Shown one piece after another: positions 28,794 through 37,934 of a DNA stretch of 43,145 nucleotides. The stretch comes from Halobacteriales archaeon SW_6_65_15 (GTDB taxonomy: Archaea > Halobacteriota > Halobacteria > Halobacteriales > Haladaptataceae): assembly GCA_003023465.1 (NCBI GenBank), contig PXSM01000083.1, positions 13,051 through 56,195 on the forward strand, read 5' to 3'. The notes below the pieces were generated by a model. It saw only the letters and a list, made by a program, of their open reading frames with translations. It made no database searches and had not been told where the DNA came from. Position numbers and translations under genes: made by a program. Positions within the stretch are counted from its first letter, which is position 1. The number at the start of each line of letters is the position of its first letter.

Positions 28794-30548
28794 TCAGAGT
28801 GTCAGCCCGACTATCTCCCGGTTCAGGATGTCGGCGTAGCCGGAGAACGACAGTTTCAGGGCGGGGACGCCCGGGAACGCGAGGGTCTGAAGCGCGAGCA
28901 TGGGTCGGTCGCCGTCCGCGCCGAGTCGCCGGAGGGCGGCCTCCACCGCGTCGTAGAGCTTCGCGGTCTCCTCGACTTCGAGGTCCGAGCAGACCCCGGC
29001 GACTCTGGTCGGCAACTCGGCCAAAACCTCGCCGTCCTCCACGACGGCCCATCCGCCGCCCATCTCGGCGACGCGGGCGACCGCGGCCCGGGCGTCCGCG
29101 TCGTTCGCGCCCACCGCGAGGACGCCCGTGGTCTCCCAGACCACGCTGGTGGCCACCGCGCCCGAATCGAGGCCGAGGCCGGTCAGGAAGCCGGTGAAGC
29201 CGCCGCCCTCGCCCTTCGGGTGCCTGTCGAGCAGGGTCGCTTTCAGAATCCCGTTCTCGGGGTCAGCCACGAGTTCGCCGTCCTCGACCGGCGGGGAGAC
29301 GGTCGTCTCGCCCGAGACGAGGCCGCGCTGGTGTTCGATTGCTCGAACCTCGTCGGCGGAGGTGTCGCCGTCCCCGTACGCCTCGACCTCGGCGGGCACT
29401 CGGAACTGGTCGGGGTCGGCCGAGACCTGCACCGAGTCGTAGAAGTGGTCGGGGTACTCGTGGTTCCGGGGCGCGACCGTCGCCTCGCCGTTGTTGAAGA
29501 CGACTTCTCCGCCACTGACGACCGTCGTGACGTTCACGGTTTCGAGGTCGTTGATGATCACGAGGTCGGCGACGTTGCCGGGCGAGAGCGAGCCGACGCC
29601 CTCCTCGTCGAGTCCGAAGTGGCGGGCCGGGTTCAGGGTCGCCATCCGGATCGCGTCGGCGGGTTCGACCCCCTCCTCGACGGCCCGCCGGACCACCGCG
29701 TCCATGCATCCCTCGTCGATGAGCTCGCGGGGCCACATCCCGTCGGTCGAGAGCGAGAGTTCCGCGGTCGGGACCCCGGGGTACGCGTCGCCGATGGCTT
29801 CCACGTCGTCGCGAATCGAGCCGTACCGCCCGATGGCGTGGACGCCGTTCTCGACGCGCTCGACTACGTCCTCGCCCGATATGGCCTCGTGGTCGTCGTC
29901 GATGACCGAGGCGAAGGCGGCGAGCTTCTCGCCCCTGCAACCCGCCGCGTGGCCCGAGACGGTCTTGTCCTCTTCGGCGGCGCGCTCGTACAGGAGTTCG
30001 ACCGGGGTGTCTCGCCCGACGGCGTGAATCCAGTCGGTCTCGCCGACGCCGACCACCCGGTCGTCGGCCAGCAGGTCGGCGAGCGCCTCGGCCCCCTCGT
30101 CGTCGGCCCGGCGGGGTTCGAAGGTGTCCACGAGCGGTTGCGGCGGGACGGCCGCTCGGACTCGGACCGGGAGGTACGAGGTCGCGGCGAGAAACTGTTC
30201 GACCCCCTCCGCGCCGAAGGCCGGACCGTAGCCCGTGACCTCCGAGACGACGGTCGTGGTGCCGCCCTCGATGGCGTAATGGTACGCGCTCTCGAACGTC
30301 TGGTGGAGGTCGAGGTGAGTGTGGGCGTCCACGAACCCCGGTGCGATCACGCGGTCGTCGGCGGTGAGTACTCGGGTGTCCTCGCCGATTACCGGGTCGG
30401 CGTCCTCCGGGAGCGCGGCCACCCGGCCGTCCCGAATCACCACGTCGCGGGCGCGGAACTCGCCGAGTTCCGGCAGGCAGACCCGCCCGCCCGTGACGGC
30501 GAGGTCGGCGGGGTCGTCCCCCAGCGCGACGGGCTGGAGGTCGTTCAC
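28794..30548 (-). CDS. ade: adenine deaminase
   Basis: RVIAPGFVDAHTHLDLHQTFESAYHYAIEGGTTTVVSEVTGYGPAFG; VSGHAAGCRGEKLAAFASVIDDDHEAI; ELSLSTDGMWPRELIDEGCMD; NPARHFGLDEEGVGSLSPGNVADLVIINDLE. Confidence 0.92.
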   Translation of the reverse strand: MNDLQPVALGDDPADLAVTGGRVCLPELGEFRARDVVIRDGRVAALPEDADPVIGEDTRVLTADDRVIAPGFVDAHTHLDLHQTFESAYHYAIEGGTTTVVSEVTGYGPAFGAEGVEQFLAATSYLPVRVRAAVPPQPLVDTFEPRRADDEGAEALADLLADDRVVGVGETDWIHAVGRDTPVELLYERAAEEDKTVSGHAAGCRGEKLAAFASVIDDDHEAISGEDVVERVENGVHAIGRYGSIRDDVEAIGDAYPGVPTAELSLSTDGMWPRELIDEGCMDAVVRRAVEEGVEPADAIRMATLNPARHFGLDEEGVGSLSPGNVADLVIINDLETVNVTTVVSGGEVVFNNGEATVAPRNHEYPDHFYDSVQVSADPDQFRVPAEVEAYGDGDTSADEVRAIEHQRGLVSGETTVSPPVEDGELVADPENGILKATLLDRHPKGEGGGFTGFLTGLGLDSGAVATSVVWETTGVLAVGANDADARAAVARVAEMGGGWAVVEDGEVLAELPTRVAGVCSDLEVEETAKLYDAVEAALRRLGADGDRPMLALQTLAFPGVPALKLSFSGYADILNREIVGLTL

Positions 30549-30597
30549 TCTGCGACCCCCTCGCTGGCCGTCGCGGAACCGCCTCTCGTAGCGACCG

Positions 30598-31554
30598 TCA
30601 TTCAGTTACCTCCCAGACCACGACGCCGCCCCGCTCGCGGGGTTCGACCTCGCCGCGGGCGTCCAGCACGTCGAGGTGGCCGACCGCCTCGCTCATCGCC
30701 GGGAAGTACTCCGTCACCGGAAGGTCGTCGAACAGTTCGTTCATCACCTCGACCGCGGTGGTCGGCCCGCCCTCGACGATGGCCTTCACGTTGCTGGTTC
30801 GCTCTTCGTGGGCCGTCAGTATCTCGTCGATGCGCCCGGCCGGGTCCTCGATCTCCTCGCGGTGGCCCGGCAGGAAGCGGTCGAAGTCGCGCTTGCGGAG
30901 TGCGGTCAGCGAGCGATTGAACGCCGGGAGGACCCGGGGACGTTCGCCGCCGGGCTCTGCGGGCGGCTGGAGGAGGGGATTCGGCGTGATGTCGCCCAGC
31001 ACGTGGTCGCCCACGATGGCGCGGGTCTCGTCCTCGTCAGTTGCGTAGGTGAAGATGGTCTCGCCGGGCGCGTGCCCGTCCACGGCCTCGCCCGTGACCG
31101 TCTGGCCAGCGACCTCGACGGTGTCGCCGTCTTCGAGTTCCACGTCGGTCTCGACGCTCGGGGCGACCCGCAGGTAGCTCTCTGGGAGGTCGGTGACCGT
31201 CTGGGCGGTCGTGCGCGCCATCCCGTGGCGCTCGAAGAACTCCACGAAGTAGGACTGCTCGTAGTCGAGGCGGCCCTCGAAGTCCCGGAGAACCTCGGCC
31301 GCGGCCGGACTGGCCACGACGCGCGCGCCTTCCTCTTGCAGGCGGCTGGCCAGCCCGAAGTGGTCCGGATGCGGATGGGTCACCAGTACCTGCTCGACGT
31401 CGGACGGTTCCAACTCGCGGGCTTCGAGGCCGTCGAGCAGGGCCGCCCACGCCTCCTCGCTTCCCGGTCCCGGATCGACCAGCGTCCGCCCGGCCATGTA
31501 GGCGTTCACCGGGCCGATCTGGAACGGCGTCGGTATCGAGAGCCGCGTGAACAT
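30598..31554 (-). CDS. metallo-beta-lactamase-fold hydrolase
   Basis: VLVTHPHPDHFGLASRLQEEGARVVASPAAAEVL; DGHAPGETIFTYATDEDETRAIVGDHVLGDITPNPLL. Confidence 0.9.
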   Translation of the reverse strand: MFTRLSIPTPFQIGPVNAYMAGRTLVDPGPGSEEAWAALLDGLEARELEPSDVEQVLVTHPHPDHFGLASRLQEEGARVVASPAAAEVLRDFEGRLDYEQSYFVEFFERHGMARTTAQTVTDLPESYLRVAPSVETDVELEDGDTVEVAGQTVTGEAVDGHAPGETIFTYATDEDETRAIVGDHVLGDITPNPLLQPPAEPGGERPRVLPAFNRSLTALRKRDFDRFLPGHREEIEDPAGRIDEILTAHEERTSNVKAIVEGGPTTAVEVMNELFDDLPVTEYFPAMSEAVGHLDVLDARGEVEPRERGGVVVWEVTE

Positions 31555-31685
31555 ACGCTCACTGTGGCCGTCTGCGGGTAAACCGTTTTTGACACCGGAC
31601 GGATGGCGTCCGGATGCGGGATGGCCGGCCACTCTACATCAGGTGGACTGACCAATCCACGTCGGGCCCGGGCCGACCAATCCTC

Positions 31686-31890
31686 GGTCTGGGTGGATGA
31701 AAGGGGCCGCCCGGTCGCGCTTGGCTTGGTCATCTCAGCGACCCCTATCCTGACCGGGCGGTGCGGAGAGGTCAGGATATGTCGCTGAGCGACCGCGACC
31801 GGGCGGGGGCTTTCTGAGACTTCTCGGGAGCGTTTCCGTCGATATCGTTTCTAACGCGTAGCGACCGGGCGAGGGCTTTCGAAGTCCTCT
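31686..31890 (+). repeat. Structured intergenic repeat, copy C
   Basis: Arms 31699-31719 / 31794-31814; inner perfect stems CTCAGCGAC (31734-31742)/GTCGCTGAG (31781-31789) and TATCCTGACC (31746-31755)/GGTCAGGATA (31770-31779); 14-nt loop GGGCGGTGCGGAGA; distal half-arm 31861-31880. Confidence 0.9.
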
Positions 31891-32016
31891 CCACGGGGCT
31901 AACCTCAGAAGGGTCAAAACAATCGCCAGAGAAATTAAAATGTGCTTTAGACAATCGTATAGTTGGGTGTAGTTTCGACGAGAAGGCTTACCCGACAGGA
32001 CACCTATCGACCGAGT

Positions 32017-32244
32017 ATGACCGAGAATCGCGTCGTGCAGGGTCGCATGGTGACGCCCGAGAGCCTCGCCGAGATGATCGAGGGCGAGAGCGTGATGGAC
32101 GCCGAATCCATCGCAGACGCCGACCGCGAGTGCCCCGACTGCGGCGGCGACGTGCTGGAAGTCGGATACATGCCGAGCGTGACGGCGTTCGTCACCGGGT
32201 GGAAGTGCACCGAGTGCGACTGGTCCGAGACGGACCGGGAATAG
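32017..32244 (+). CDS. small zinc-ribbon haloarchaeal protein
   Basis: MTENRVVQGRMVTPESLAEMIEGESVMDAESIADADRECPDCGGDVLEVGYMPSVTAFVTGWKCTECDWSETDRE; CxxC pairs. Confidence 0.82.
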   Translation: MTENRVVQGRMVTPESLAEMIEGESVMDAESIADADRECPDCGGDVLEVGYMPSVTAFVTGWKCTECDWSETDRE

Positions 32245-32376
32245 CGGCTCCTTGGGTTTCGGGCGTCGCTTGGGCGTCATCGGTCGATCAGGGATTCGAA
32301 CTCCTCCGGTTTCGTTCGCCACTGTACGTGGGAAAATCGAAACCCCTTTAGGGAAACTGGACCAACGGAATCCTGC

Positions 32377-32555
32377 GGGGTCGTGGCCAAGCCTGGGATG
32401 GCGACTGACTCCAGAGGCCACGCGCCCGGGACGAAACTCCAGCTGATATACCGAGCGTCCGACTGATCATCGGTCGCGTTGACGACCCTCTGGAGTTCCG
32501 AGGCGCACACACCGGAGATATCAGTCGATCGGGGGTTCAAATCCCTCCGACCCCA
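32377..32555 (+). tRNA. tRNA-Trp (CCA) with about 100-nt intron
   Basis: GGGGTCGTGGCCAAGCCTGGGATGGCGACTGACTCCAGA...intron...TCAGTCGATCGGGGGTTCAAATCCCTCCGACCCCA; acceptor GGGGTCG/CGACCCC, anticodon CCA. Confidence 0.92.
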
Positions 32556-32941
32556 CTCCGTAAAAAACACTTTCGGACGTTTTTACCGCAACTACCCCGA
32601 CGGAAACCTCGTAGCGACGGGCACCGTCAACTGGAGGTGGCGGCCTGATGGCGGTCCCACTCCCTCTACTGTGGACGCCACGTTCCCTAGGACGTTCGAC
32701 GCGTCTTCGGCGACGAGAACGACGTTGCTCACCGCTGCTTGGAGTGCGACACGAATACCCGTGTGAAACGCGGATCCGCCGCGGGCCTCCCCGTCGATGA
32801 CGGGCGAGTCGGCACCGCGGGCAACCGAGGACATGGCCCGGACGATTGCCGAACTCCAGGAAGCGGGAAAGCTATGATTTCGGGGGATGGCCTTGATCCG
32901 GGACAGCGGCCTTTGAGTGACAGGTCGCTTTGAGACGAGCG

Positions 32942-34261
32942 CTATGTCGATTCGCTTCCATCTAGCGCATACACCCTTCCATTGACGGCGACGAACGCGA
33001 AGTCACCCGCGCTTGCTACGCCTGCGAAACGGCTTCCAGGGGCGAACTGCCAGCGCTTCTCGCCTGTCTCTGGATCCAAGGCCCAAAGGTGCTGTTTGGT
33101 ACGCGCAAAGACGGTTTGCGAGACGTCTACGTTGACGTATCCTTCGCCATCCGGGGTGAACGACCACTGACGCTCGCCGGAGACCGGATCAACTGCATGG
33201 ACGCCAGATCCAGCGACGAAGAGTTGCTCGCTAGTCCGTTCGACGCTTGGCCAGAAATTGTCGCTCCCGATTGACAACGTCCACCGCGTCTCTCCGTCCA
33301 GTGGGCTCAGCGCGAGCAATTGGCCGTCAGAACCACCGACGAACACCGTCCCGTCCATCGCCTCGCGCGGCGTCGCGATTCCGGAGGTGCCGTTGTCGAA
33401 CTCGCGTTGCCACAGTTCAGTTCCATCGGTCCGTTTCAGTGCACGCACCGTATCGTCTGCCTCGACGAAGACCCGTTCACCGCGATTGTCATACCCTACG
33501 GTCTCGGCCGTAGTCTGCCAGCGTTCGTCGCCGTCTTCGAGACCGTAGGCCCGAACGCGACGGAGCGTTTTGACGAAGAGAGTGTCACGGCGTCGGGCGT
33601 TTCCACTCTCGGAAACGTCACCCGTTTCAGTCCGCCAGCGCTCGTCTCCATTACTAACGTCGAGTGCGTAGACGTACTCGCCGCTTTCGTAGAGCTGATC
33701 ATCCCGGCGGCCCACGATGACCGTTTCCTCTGACGTCACGATCGGGTAGAGGAACCGACGGTCGTCGATATCAAACTGCCAGAGACGCTCACCGGAGTCG
33801 TAATCGACCGACTGAATCTGGAACGCCTTGCCGTGTAGGCTCTCTTGACCGGTCGCGAAGACGATTCGCGGTGTCTCTCCAGTACCGGCGTACCTCGGTG
33901 CAGTTTGAACCGGGTTCGAGACGTCTGTGCGCCACTTCTCGCCTCCGTCCTGCAGTGAGAGCGCGTGTATCGCGTGGTCGGCGTCAGTCGACTCGTCGTC
34001 GGAGGCGGCACTTCCGACGAAGATGGCGGGCGTTTCTGGGCCACCGCCGAGGGACAGCAATCCAAGTTCGTCGTGGGGCATCTCACGACTCCAGTGGACG
34101 AAGGACGGGGCGTCATCGGACCCTGACGTGGGCGGTGTCGTTGTTGTTTCGTCGGTCGTATCCGTTCCAGTTTCGGTCGTGGTAGTGCCTGATCGCCGAC
34201 CGGTGCAGCCAGCCGTAACCGCCACAGCGGCCGTCAGAAAGGTTCGTCTGGTGGAGGGCAT
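32942..34261 (-). CDS. PQQ-like beta-propeller repeat lipoprotein
   Basis: MPSTRRTFLTAAVAVTAGCTG (Tat/lipobox) and repeated YALDVSNGDERWRTETG, LWALDPETGEKRWQFAPGS motifs. Confidence 0.88.
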   Translation of the reverse strand: MPSTRRTFLTAAVAVTAGCTGRRSGTTTTETGTDTTDETTTTPPTSGSDDAPSFVHWSREMPHDELGLLSLGGGPETPAIFVGSAASDDESTDADHAIHALSLQDGGEKWRTDVSNPVQTAPRYAGTGETPRIVFATGQESLHGKAFQIQSVDYDSGERLWQFDIDDRRFLYPIVTSEETVIVGRRDDQLYESGEYVYALDVSNGDERWRTETGDVSESGNARRRDTLFVKTLRRVRAYGLEDGDERWQTTAETVGYDNRGERVFVEADDTVRALKRTDGTELWQREFDNGTSGIATPREAMDGTVFVGGSDGQLLALSPLDGETRWTLSIGSDNFWPSVERTSEQLFVAGSGVHAVDPVSGERQWSFTPDGEGYVNVDVSQTVFARTKQHLWALDPETGEKRWQFAPGSRFAGVASAGDFAFVAVNGRVYALDGSEST

Positions 34262-34564
34262 TCTACTCCATGCGTCCGACGCTACTGATAAGTATCTGTT
34301 GTCGCACGAACGCGTAGAAGACTCCATCACCCCGCCAATGCCTACGGAATACCTCCAACCGGCTCAACAGAAAATCTGCATGAGTTTCATCACGTAGGAC
34401 AGCGTAGTCGTAGCCCTCGGCGTCAAGGAATCGGACCAAGTACTCGGTCTTCGAGCCGTCCACGTCCACAAGGCTGGTCTACGGCCGCCATTCTTTTGAA
34501 ACATTTTCACTTGTGCCGCGCTGTCGAAGTGTTATCATTATCCAGCACGGTGTACGCGGTCGAT

Positions 34565-34774
34565 ATGGGTTGTGGCAAGGTTCGGATCACGAAAAAAGCC
34601 CAGAAGTGGCGTTATCGCTGTCCGAACGGTCACACGTCGTGGGAGATGGCGAACGACCACATGTGGTGTCGGGCCTGCGCGAACCAGTTAGACGTCAACC
34701 CCGAGTTCCGGGAGTTGTACGACCAGCGATCAGGCAAGACGATTCCGCGGGAGGCCATCGTTCTGAAGGCCTAA
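34565..34774 (+). CDS. small zinc-finger protein
   Basis: MGCGKVRITKKAQKWRYRCPNGHTSWEMANDHMWCRACANQLDVNPEFRELYDQRSGKTIPREAIVLKA. Confidence 0.75.
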   Translation: MGCGKVRITKKAQKWRYRCPNGHTSWEMANDHMWCRACANQLDVNPEFRELYDQRSGKTIPREAIVLKA

Positions 34775-34879
34775 GACCAAGGCAAACGACCAATCGCCTT
34801 CTGTACAGCATCTTATCTACAGGCTGATTCCTGTGGCAGCGCGCTGAAATCACAGATTCTACACCAACGAGGTAGTGTG

Positions 34880-36487
34880 TTAGTGTTCTACAGTTCCGTC
34901 CTCGGTCGGTATCTCCTGACTCGCCTTCTCAAATTGGACGGACACGACGCTCCCTCTCGGACTTCTTTCCTGAAAATCAACCTCTCCACCAGATTCCCTG
35001 ACAATCCAGCTCACTAACCAGAGGCCGAGTCCATTAGTGTGTTCGAGTGGCGTTTCATAACCGCGCTCGAGCACCGCTACTTCATCGTCGGGGATGCCCG
35101 GGCCGTTGTCCGCGATCCGGACTTCCACCCAGTTTTCCGATTGCGAGAGCGTAACGTCGACGCGCGGCGTTTGCTTATCGTTGTGCTCGACCGCGTTATC
35201 GACTACATTCCTGATGGCGGACTCGACGAGTGGATGGGCGGATACCAGACAGCGATCCAAATTCGGGCCATCCGTTTCTACAGCAGGACGATCACGTTCG
35301 ACGCGGTCGAGCTGGGTAGAAATCAATTCTACGAGATCGACGGGTTGCCGCTCGTAGGATTCGCTCTGAAGGATACGTTCGATATCACGGACCTGCTCGC
35401 TCAAGGTGACGAGATCGGTAGCCTGGTCGCGAATCGTTCTCGCACTGTCTCCAATAGCGTCGTTCGTCTCCTCTACGAGAAGTTCGGCGTGCCCTTGGAT
35501 GACGTTCGCTGAATTCCGCAAGTCGTGCCGAAACACGCGGTTCAAGACCGTGAGGTGGCGGTTCAGTTGCGTGGCCTCGTCGCGGGCCGTGGCCAACTGG
35601 TGGTCGCGATCCGCACGCTCCAGCGCCGTCCGCGTATTCGCCGCTAAAATCCGTGCCAGCGAAACATCGATCTCGTCGAACGCGCCGGTCTCGGGCGAAC
35701 CGATATTCATCACGCCGTAATCACCGAGCGGCAGAATAATCTCACTCCGTATCAGGGTTTCCGACCGAAGGCGATTCGAGTCGTCGGTGACGTCGTCGAA
35801 GGTCATGACTTCACCAGTCTCGAACGCCTCCCACGAAAGACTGCCCTCACCGGTGTAGGTGGGAACGTCGGGAATCAATTCGGTTCCCTCGTTAGTAATC
35901 GCGACGGGTACGAGACTCTCCTCGGAGTCATCGTACAGCCAACAGCCACTGATCGGGAGGTCGAGAATGTCGTGTGCCGCTTCCACCGCACGGTCCGCGA
36001 TCGCCTCCCGGTCCGTCATCGTCACGAGATTCCGGGTCGTCATGTGCAGGTCGTGAAGCGCCTGTTCACGGGCTTGTATCTGCTGTTTTTGGCGGTGGCG
36101 TTGAGCATCGTAGAGCCCGATAACGAACCCGACGAGCAGGCCCACCGAAGCCGCAGTGAGTACGACGAATTCCTGATCGGCCAGTTGAACGTCGGTGGCT
36201 CGCTGCGCGCGGAACGTGAGGGTCGCGCTCAAACTCAGAACGATACTACCGATAACGCACCAACCACCAATCCGGCGAATAGCGGCGGCGTTAAAGTCAC
36301 TCCTCCACAGCCAGATACCACCGAGAAGCACGCCAATGTTGGTAGTCGCCGGGAGAAGAATCCCGAGTACAACCGTTTGAAGGGACTCATCGAGCCGGAT
36401 CGCCTGGGCAAGATGAGTGAGAAACAGGCCACCTCCGAGAGCCCAAATAATGACGAGTCCCATCCACCGGTCTAGGAATCGCTTCAT
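34880..36487 (-). CDS. membrane sensor histidine kinase (TM + GAF + HATPase)
   Basis: N-terminal hydrophobic segments; GAF-like FDEIDVSLARILAANTRTALERADR; LNRVFRHDLRNSANVIQGHAELL; IADNGPGIPDDEVAVLERGYETPLEHTNGLGLWLVSWIVRESGGEV. Confidence 0.92.
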   Translation of the reverse strand: MKRFLDRWMGLVIIWALGGGLFLTHLAQAIRLDESLQTVVLGILLPATTNIGVLLGGIWLWRSDFNAAAIRRIGGWCVIGSIVLSLSATLTFRAQRATDVQLADQEFVVLTAASVGLLVGFVIGLYDAQRHRQKQQIQAREQALHDLHMTTRNLVTMTDREAIADRAVEAAHDILDLPISGCWLYDDSEESLVPVAITNEGTELIPDVPTYTGEGSLSWEAFETGEVMTFDDVTDDSNRLRSETLIRSEIILPLGDYGVMNIGSPETGAFDEIDVSLARILAANTRTALERADRDHQLATARDEATQLNRHLTVLNRVFRHDLRNSANVIQGHAELLVEETNDAIGDSARTIRDQATDLVTLSEQVRDIERILQSESYERQPVDLVELISTQLDRVERDRPAVETDGPNLDRCLVSAHPLVESAIRNVVDNAVEHNDKQTPRVDVTLSQSENWVEVRIADNGPGIPDDEVAVLERGYETPLEHTNGLGLWLVSWIVRESGGEVDFQERSPRGSVVSVQFEKASQEIPTEDGTVEH

Positions 36488-36707
36488 TGAAAGACGAGTT
36501 GCAGGCTCCGAGGTTATAGCTTGGGGTGTCGGTTATCTAGAAATTTCTATATTTTGGAACGGATTGGTCATAGGACTACTTTCACTTCCGGCGTACTATC
36601 GAGAGACCTTGATATCACGCCCTCTCGCTCCGAGCAATGGATGGAGCGCATTCAGTTCCAGACGACGGCCGACGAGCGATGCAGAGTACAGTCCGAGGTG
36701 ACGCGCC

Positions 36708-36901
36708 GTGCCTGACGCGGTGTTCCCGTTCCCCGGCGGGAAGTCACGGCTCGCCTCGTGGATCCTAGAGGACGTCTCCGAGCACACCTGCTTCGTCGAA
36801 ATCTTCGGCGGGGCCGCGGGCGTCCTCGTCAACAAGGACCCGACGCGAGTACCGTGGAGGTGTACAACGACCGCGACGGCGACTATTTGCAGAAGAACTA
36901 A
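36708..36901 (+). pseudogene. truncated/frameshifted D12-class (Dam-like) adenine-specific DNA methylase remnant
   Basis: PDAVFPFPGGKSRLASWILEDVSEHTCFVEIFGGAAGVLVNKDP; then STVEVYNDRDGDYLQKN* in another frame. Confidence 0.8.
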
Positions 36902-36934
36902 CTACGGGCAGTGAATGCCACGCGATACCAACCG

Positions 36935-37174
36935 ATGACCGAACAATCCCCCGACGCTATCCTCCACGTCGAGTACACCGCCTGCGAGGTCTGTGGCGAC
37001 GAGACCAACTCCGACGCGATTCCGCCCGAGTACGTCTACTCCCTCGCACCGGAGGACCGCGACGACGAGGAGGTGGCGACGTACGCGTTCGACGGCGGTC
37101 TCGACAGCCCCTTCGCCTGCTCGGCCGAGTGCTTCAAGGCGTTCTTCGAGACCCATCCGGAAGTCCGCCCGTAG
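36935..37174 (+). CDS. small cysteine-rich (zinc-finger-like) protein
   Basis: MTEQSPDAILHVEYTACEVCGDETNSDAIPPEYVYSLAPEDRDDEEVATYAFDGGLDSPFACSAECFKAFFETHPEVRP. Confidence 0.75.
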   Translation: MTEQSPDAILHVEYTACEVCGDETNSDAIPPEYVYSLAPEDRDDEEVATYAFDGGLDSPFACSAECFKAFFETHPEVRP

Positions 37175-37246
37175 CCTCCAAAAACTAGATTCTACCCCGA
37201 ATCGCTCTGCACTCCAGACCGTCCTACGCTTCAAGCCGTTCTGCGT

Positions 37247-37492
37247 TCACTCGAAGATTTTCTCCTTCTCGCGCGACCGCGACCGGGAGCCGCCTCGACC
37301 GCCGGACCCGCCGAGGAGCTTCGACACGGCGAGGTACGCCAGATACAGCAGCAGGGCGACGACGAGGAGGGAGACGACCGTGCTCACGATCCACGACACG
37401 ATACCGAAGATAATGCTCACGACCTCCAGGACGACCCACAGGAGGATCAGTCCGAGCACTGCCCAGCCGCCGAGGCGTAGCCATCGGTTCAT
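37247..37492 (-). CDS. small membrane protein
   Basis: MNRWLRLGGWAVLGLILLWVVLEVVSIIFGIVSWIVSTVVSLLVVALLLYLAYLAVSKLLGG + basic tail. Confidence 0.75.
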   Translation of the reverse strand: MNRWLRLGGWAVLGLILLWVVLEVVSIIFGIVSWIVSTVVSLLVVALLLYLAYLAVSKLLGGSGGRGGSRSRSREKEKIFE

Positions 37493-37539
37493 ACGCGACG
37501 GTTGGGGCGCACGGGATATCAGTGTTTGCCCGTTGACGG

Positions 37540-37822
37540 AAGAAGGTGTAGAAAGTTCGTCTGGTCGCTACGAGTTGATGAAGCAAGCACTGGAGAATCC
37601 GTGATGAAGACTGGTCAGAAAGCCCCCGCCTGCTCGCGGTCACTCCGCGGATATTCGCTCCTCTCAGCACCGCCCGTCACGAATAGGGCCGCCGGAGACG
37701 ACTACAGTAAACGCGAGCAGGCGGCCCCTTTCAGTCCACCCAGACAGGAGATCCACGCCCTCCCCGGCCGATTGTGCTCCTCACTCGCTTCGCTCGTTCC
37801 GGTGCTCATCCCTCGCGCGATG
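37540..37822 (-). repeat. Structured intergenic repeat, copy D (with leader block)
   Basis: Arms GAAAGCCCCCGCCTGCTCGCG (37618-37638) and CGCGAGCAGGCGGCCCCTTTC (37712-37732) with compensatory changes; inner TATTCG/CGAATA (37652-37657/37680-37685); loop GGGCGGTGCTGAGA (reverse complement); leader 37759-37822. Confidence 0.88.
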
Positions 37823-37934
37823 ATGGCTCGGGACAAGGCCTCGAAAGCGCACGCCATCGTTGTCAGTGGTACTGAGTGCATCCTGATGGAAGTTCACCGG
37901 GTGCAAACGATAACAACGACGAGAAAGAATCAGG

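Noticed and set aside
29220-30920. 566-aa plus-strand ORF antisense to adenine deaminase
   Set aside because: Antisense of a confidently identified gene; codon-bias artefact.
32277-32570. 97-aa minus-strand ORF MFFTEWGRRDLNPRSTDISG...
   Set aside because: It is the translation of the tRNA-Trp gene; 'RRDLNPRS' is the typical spurious peptide from a tRNA 3' half.
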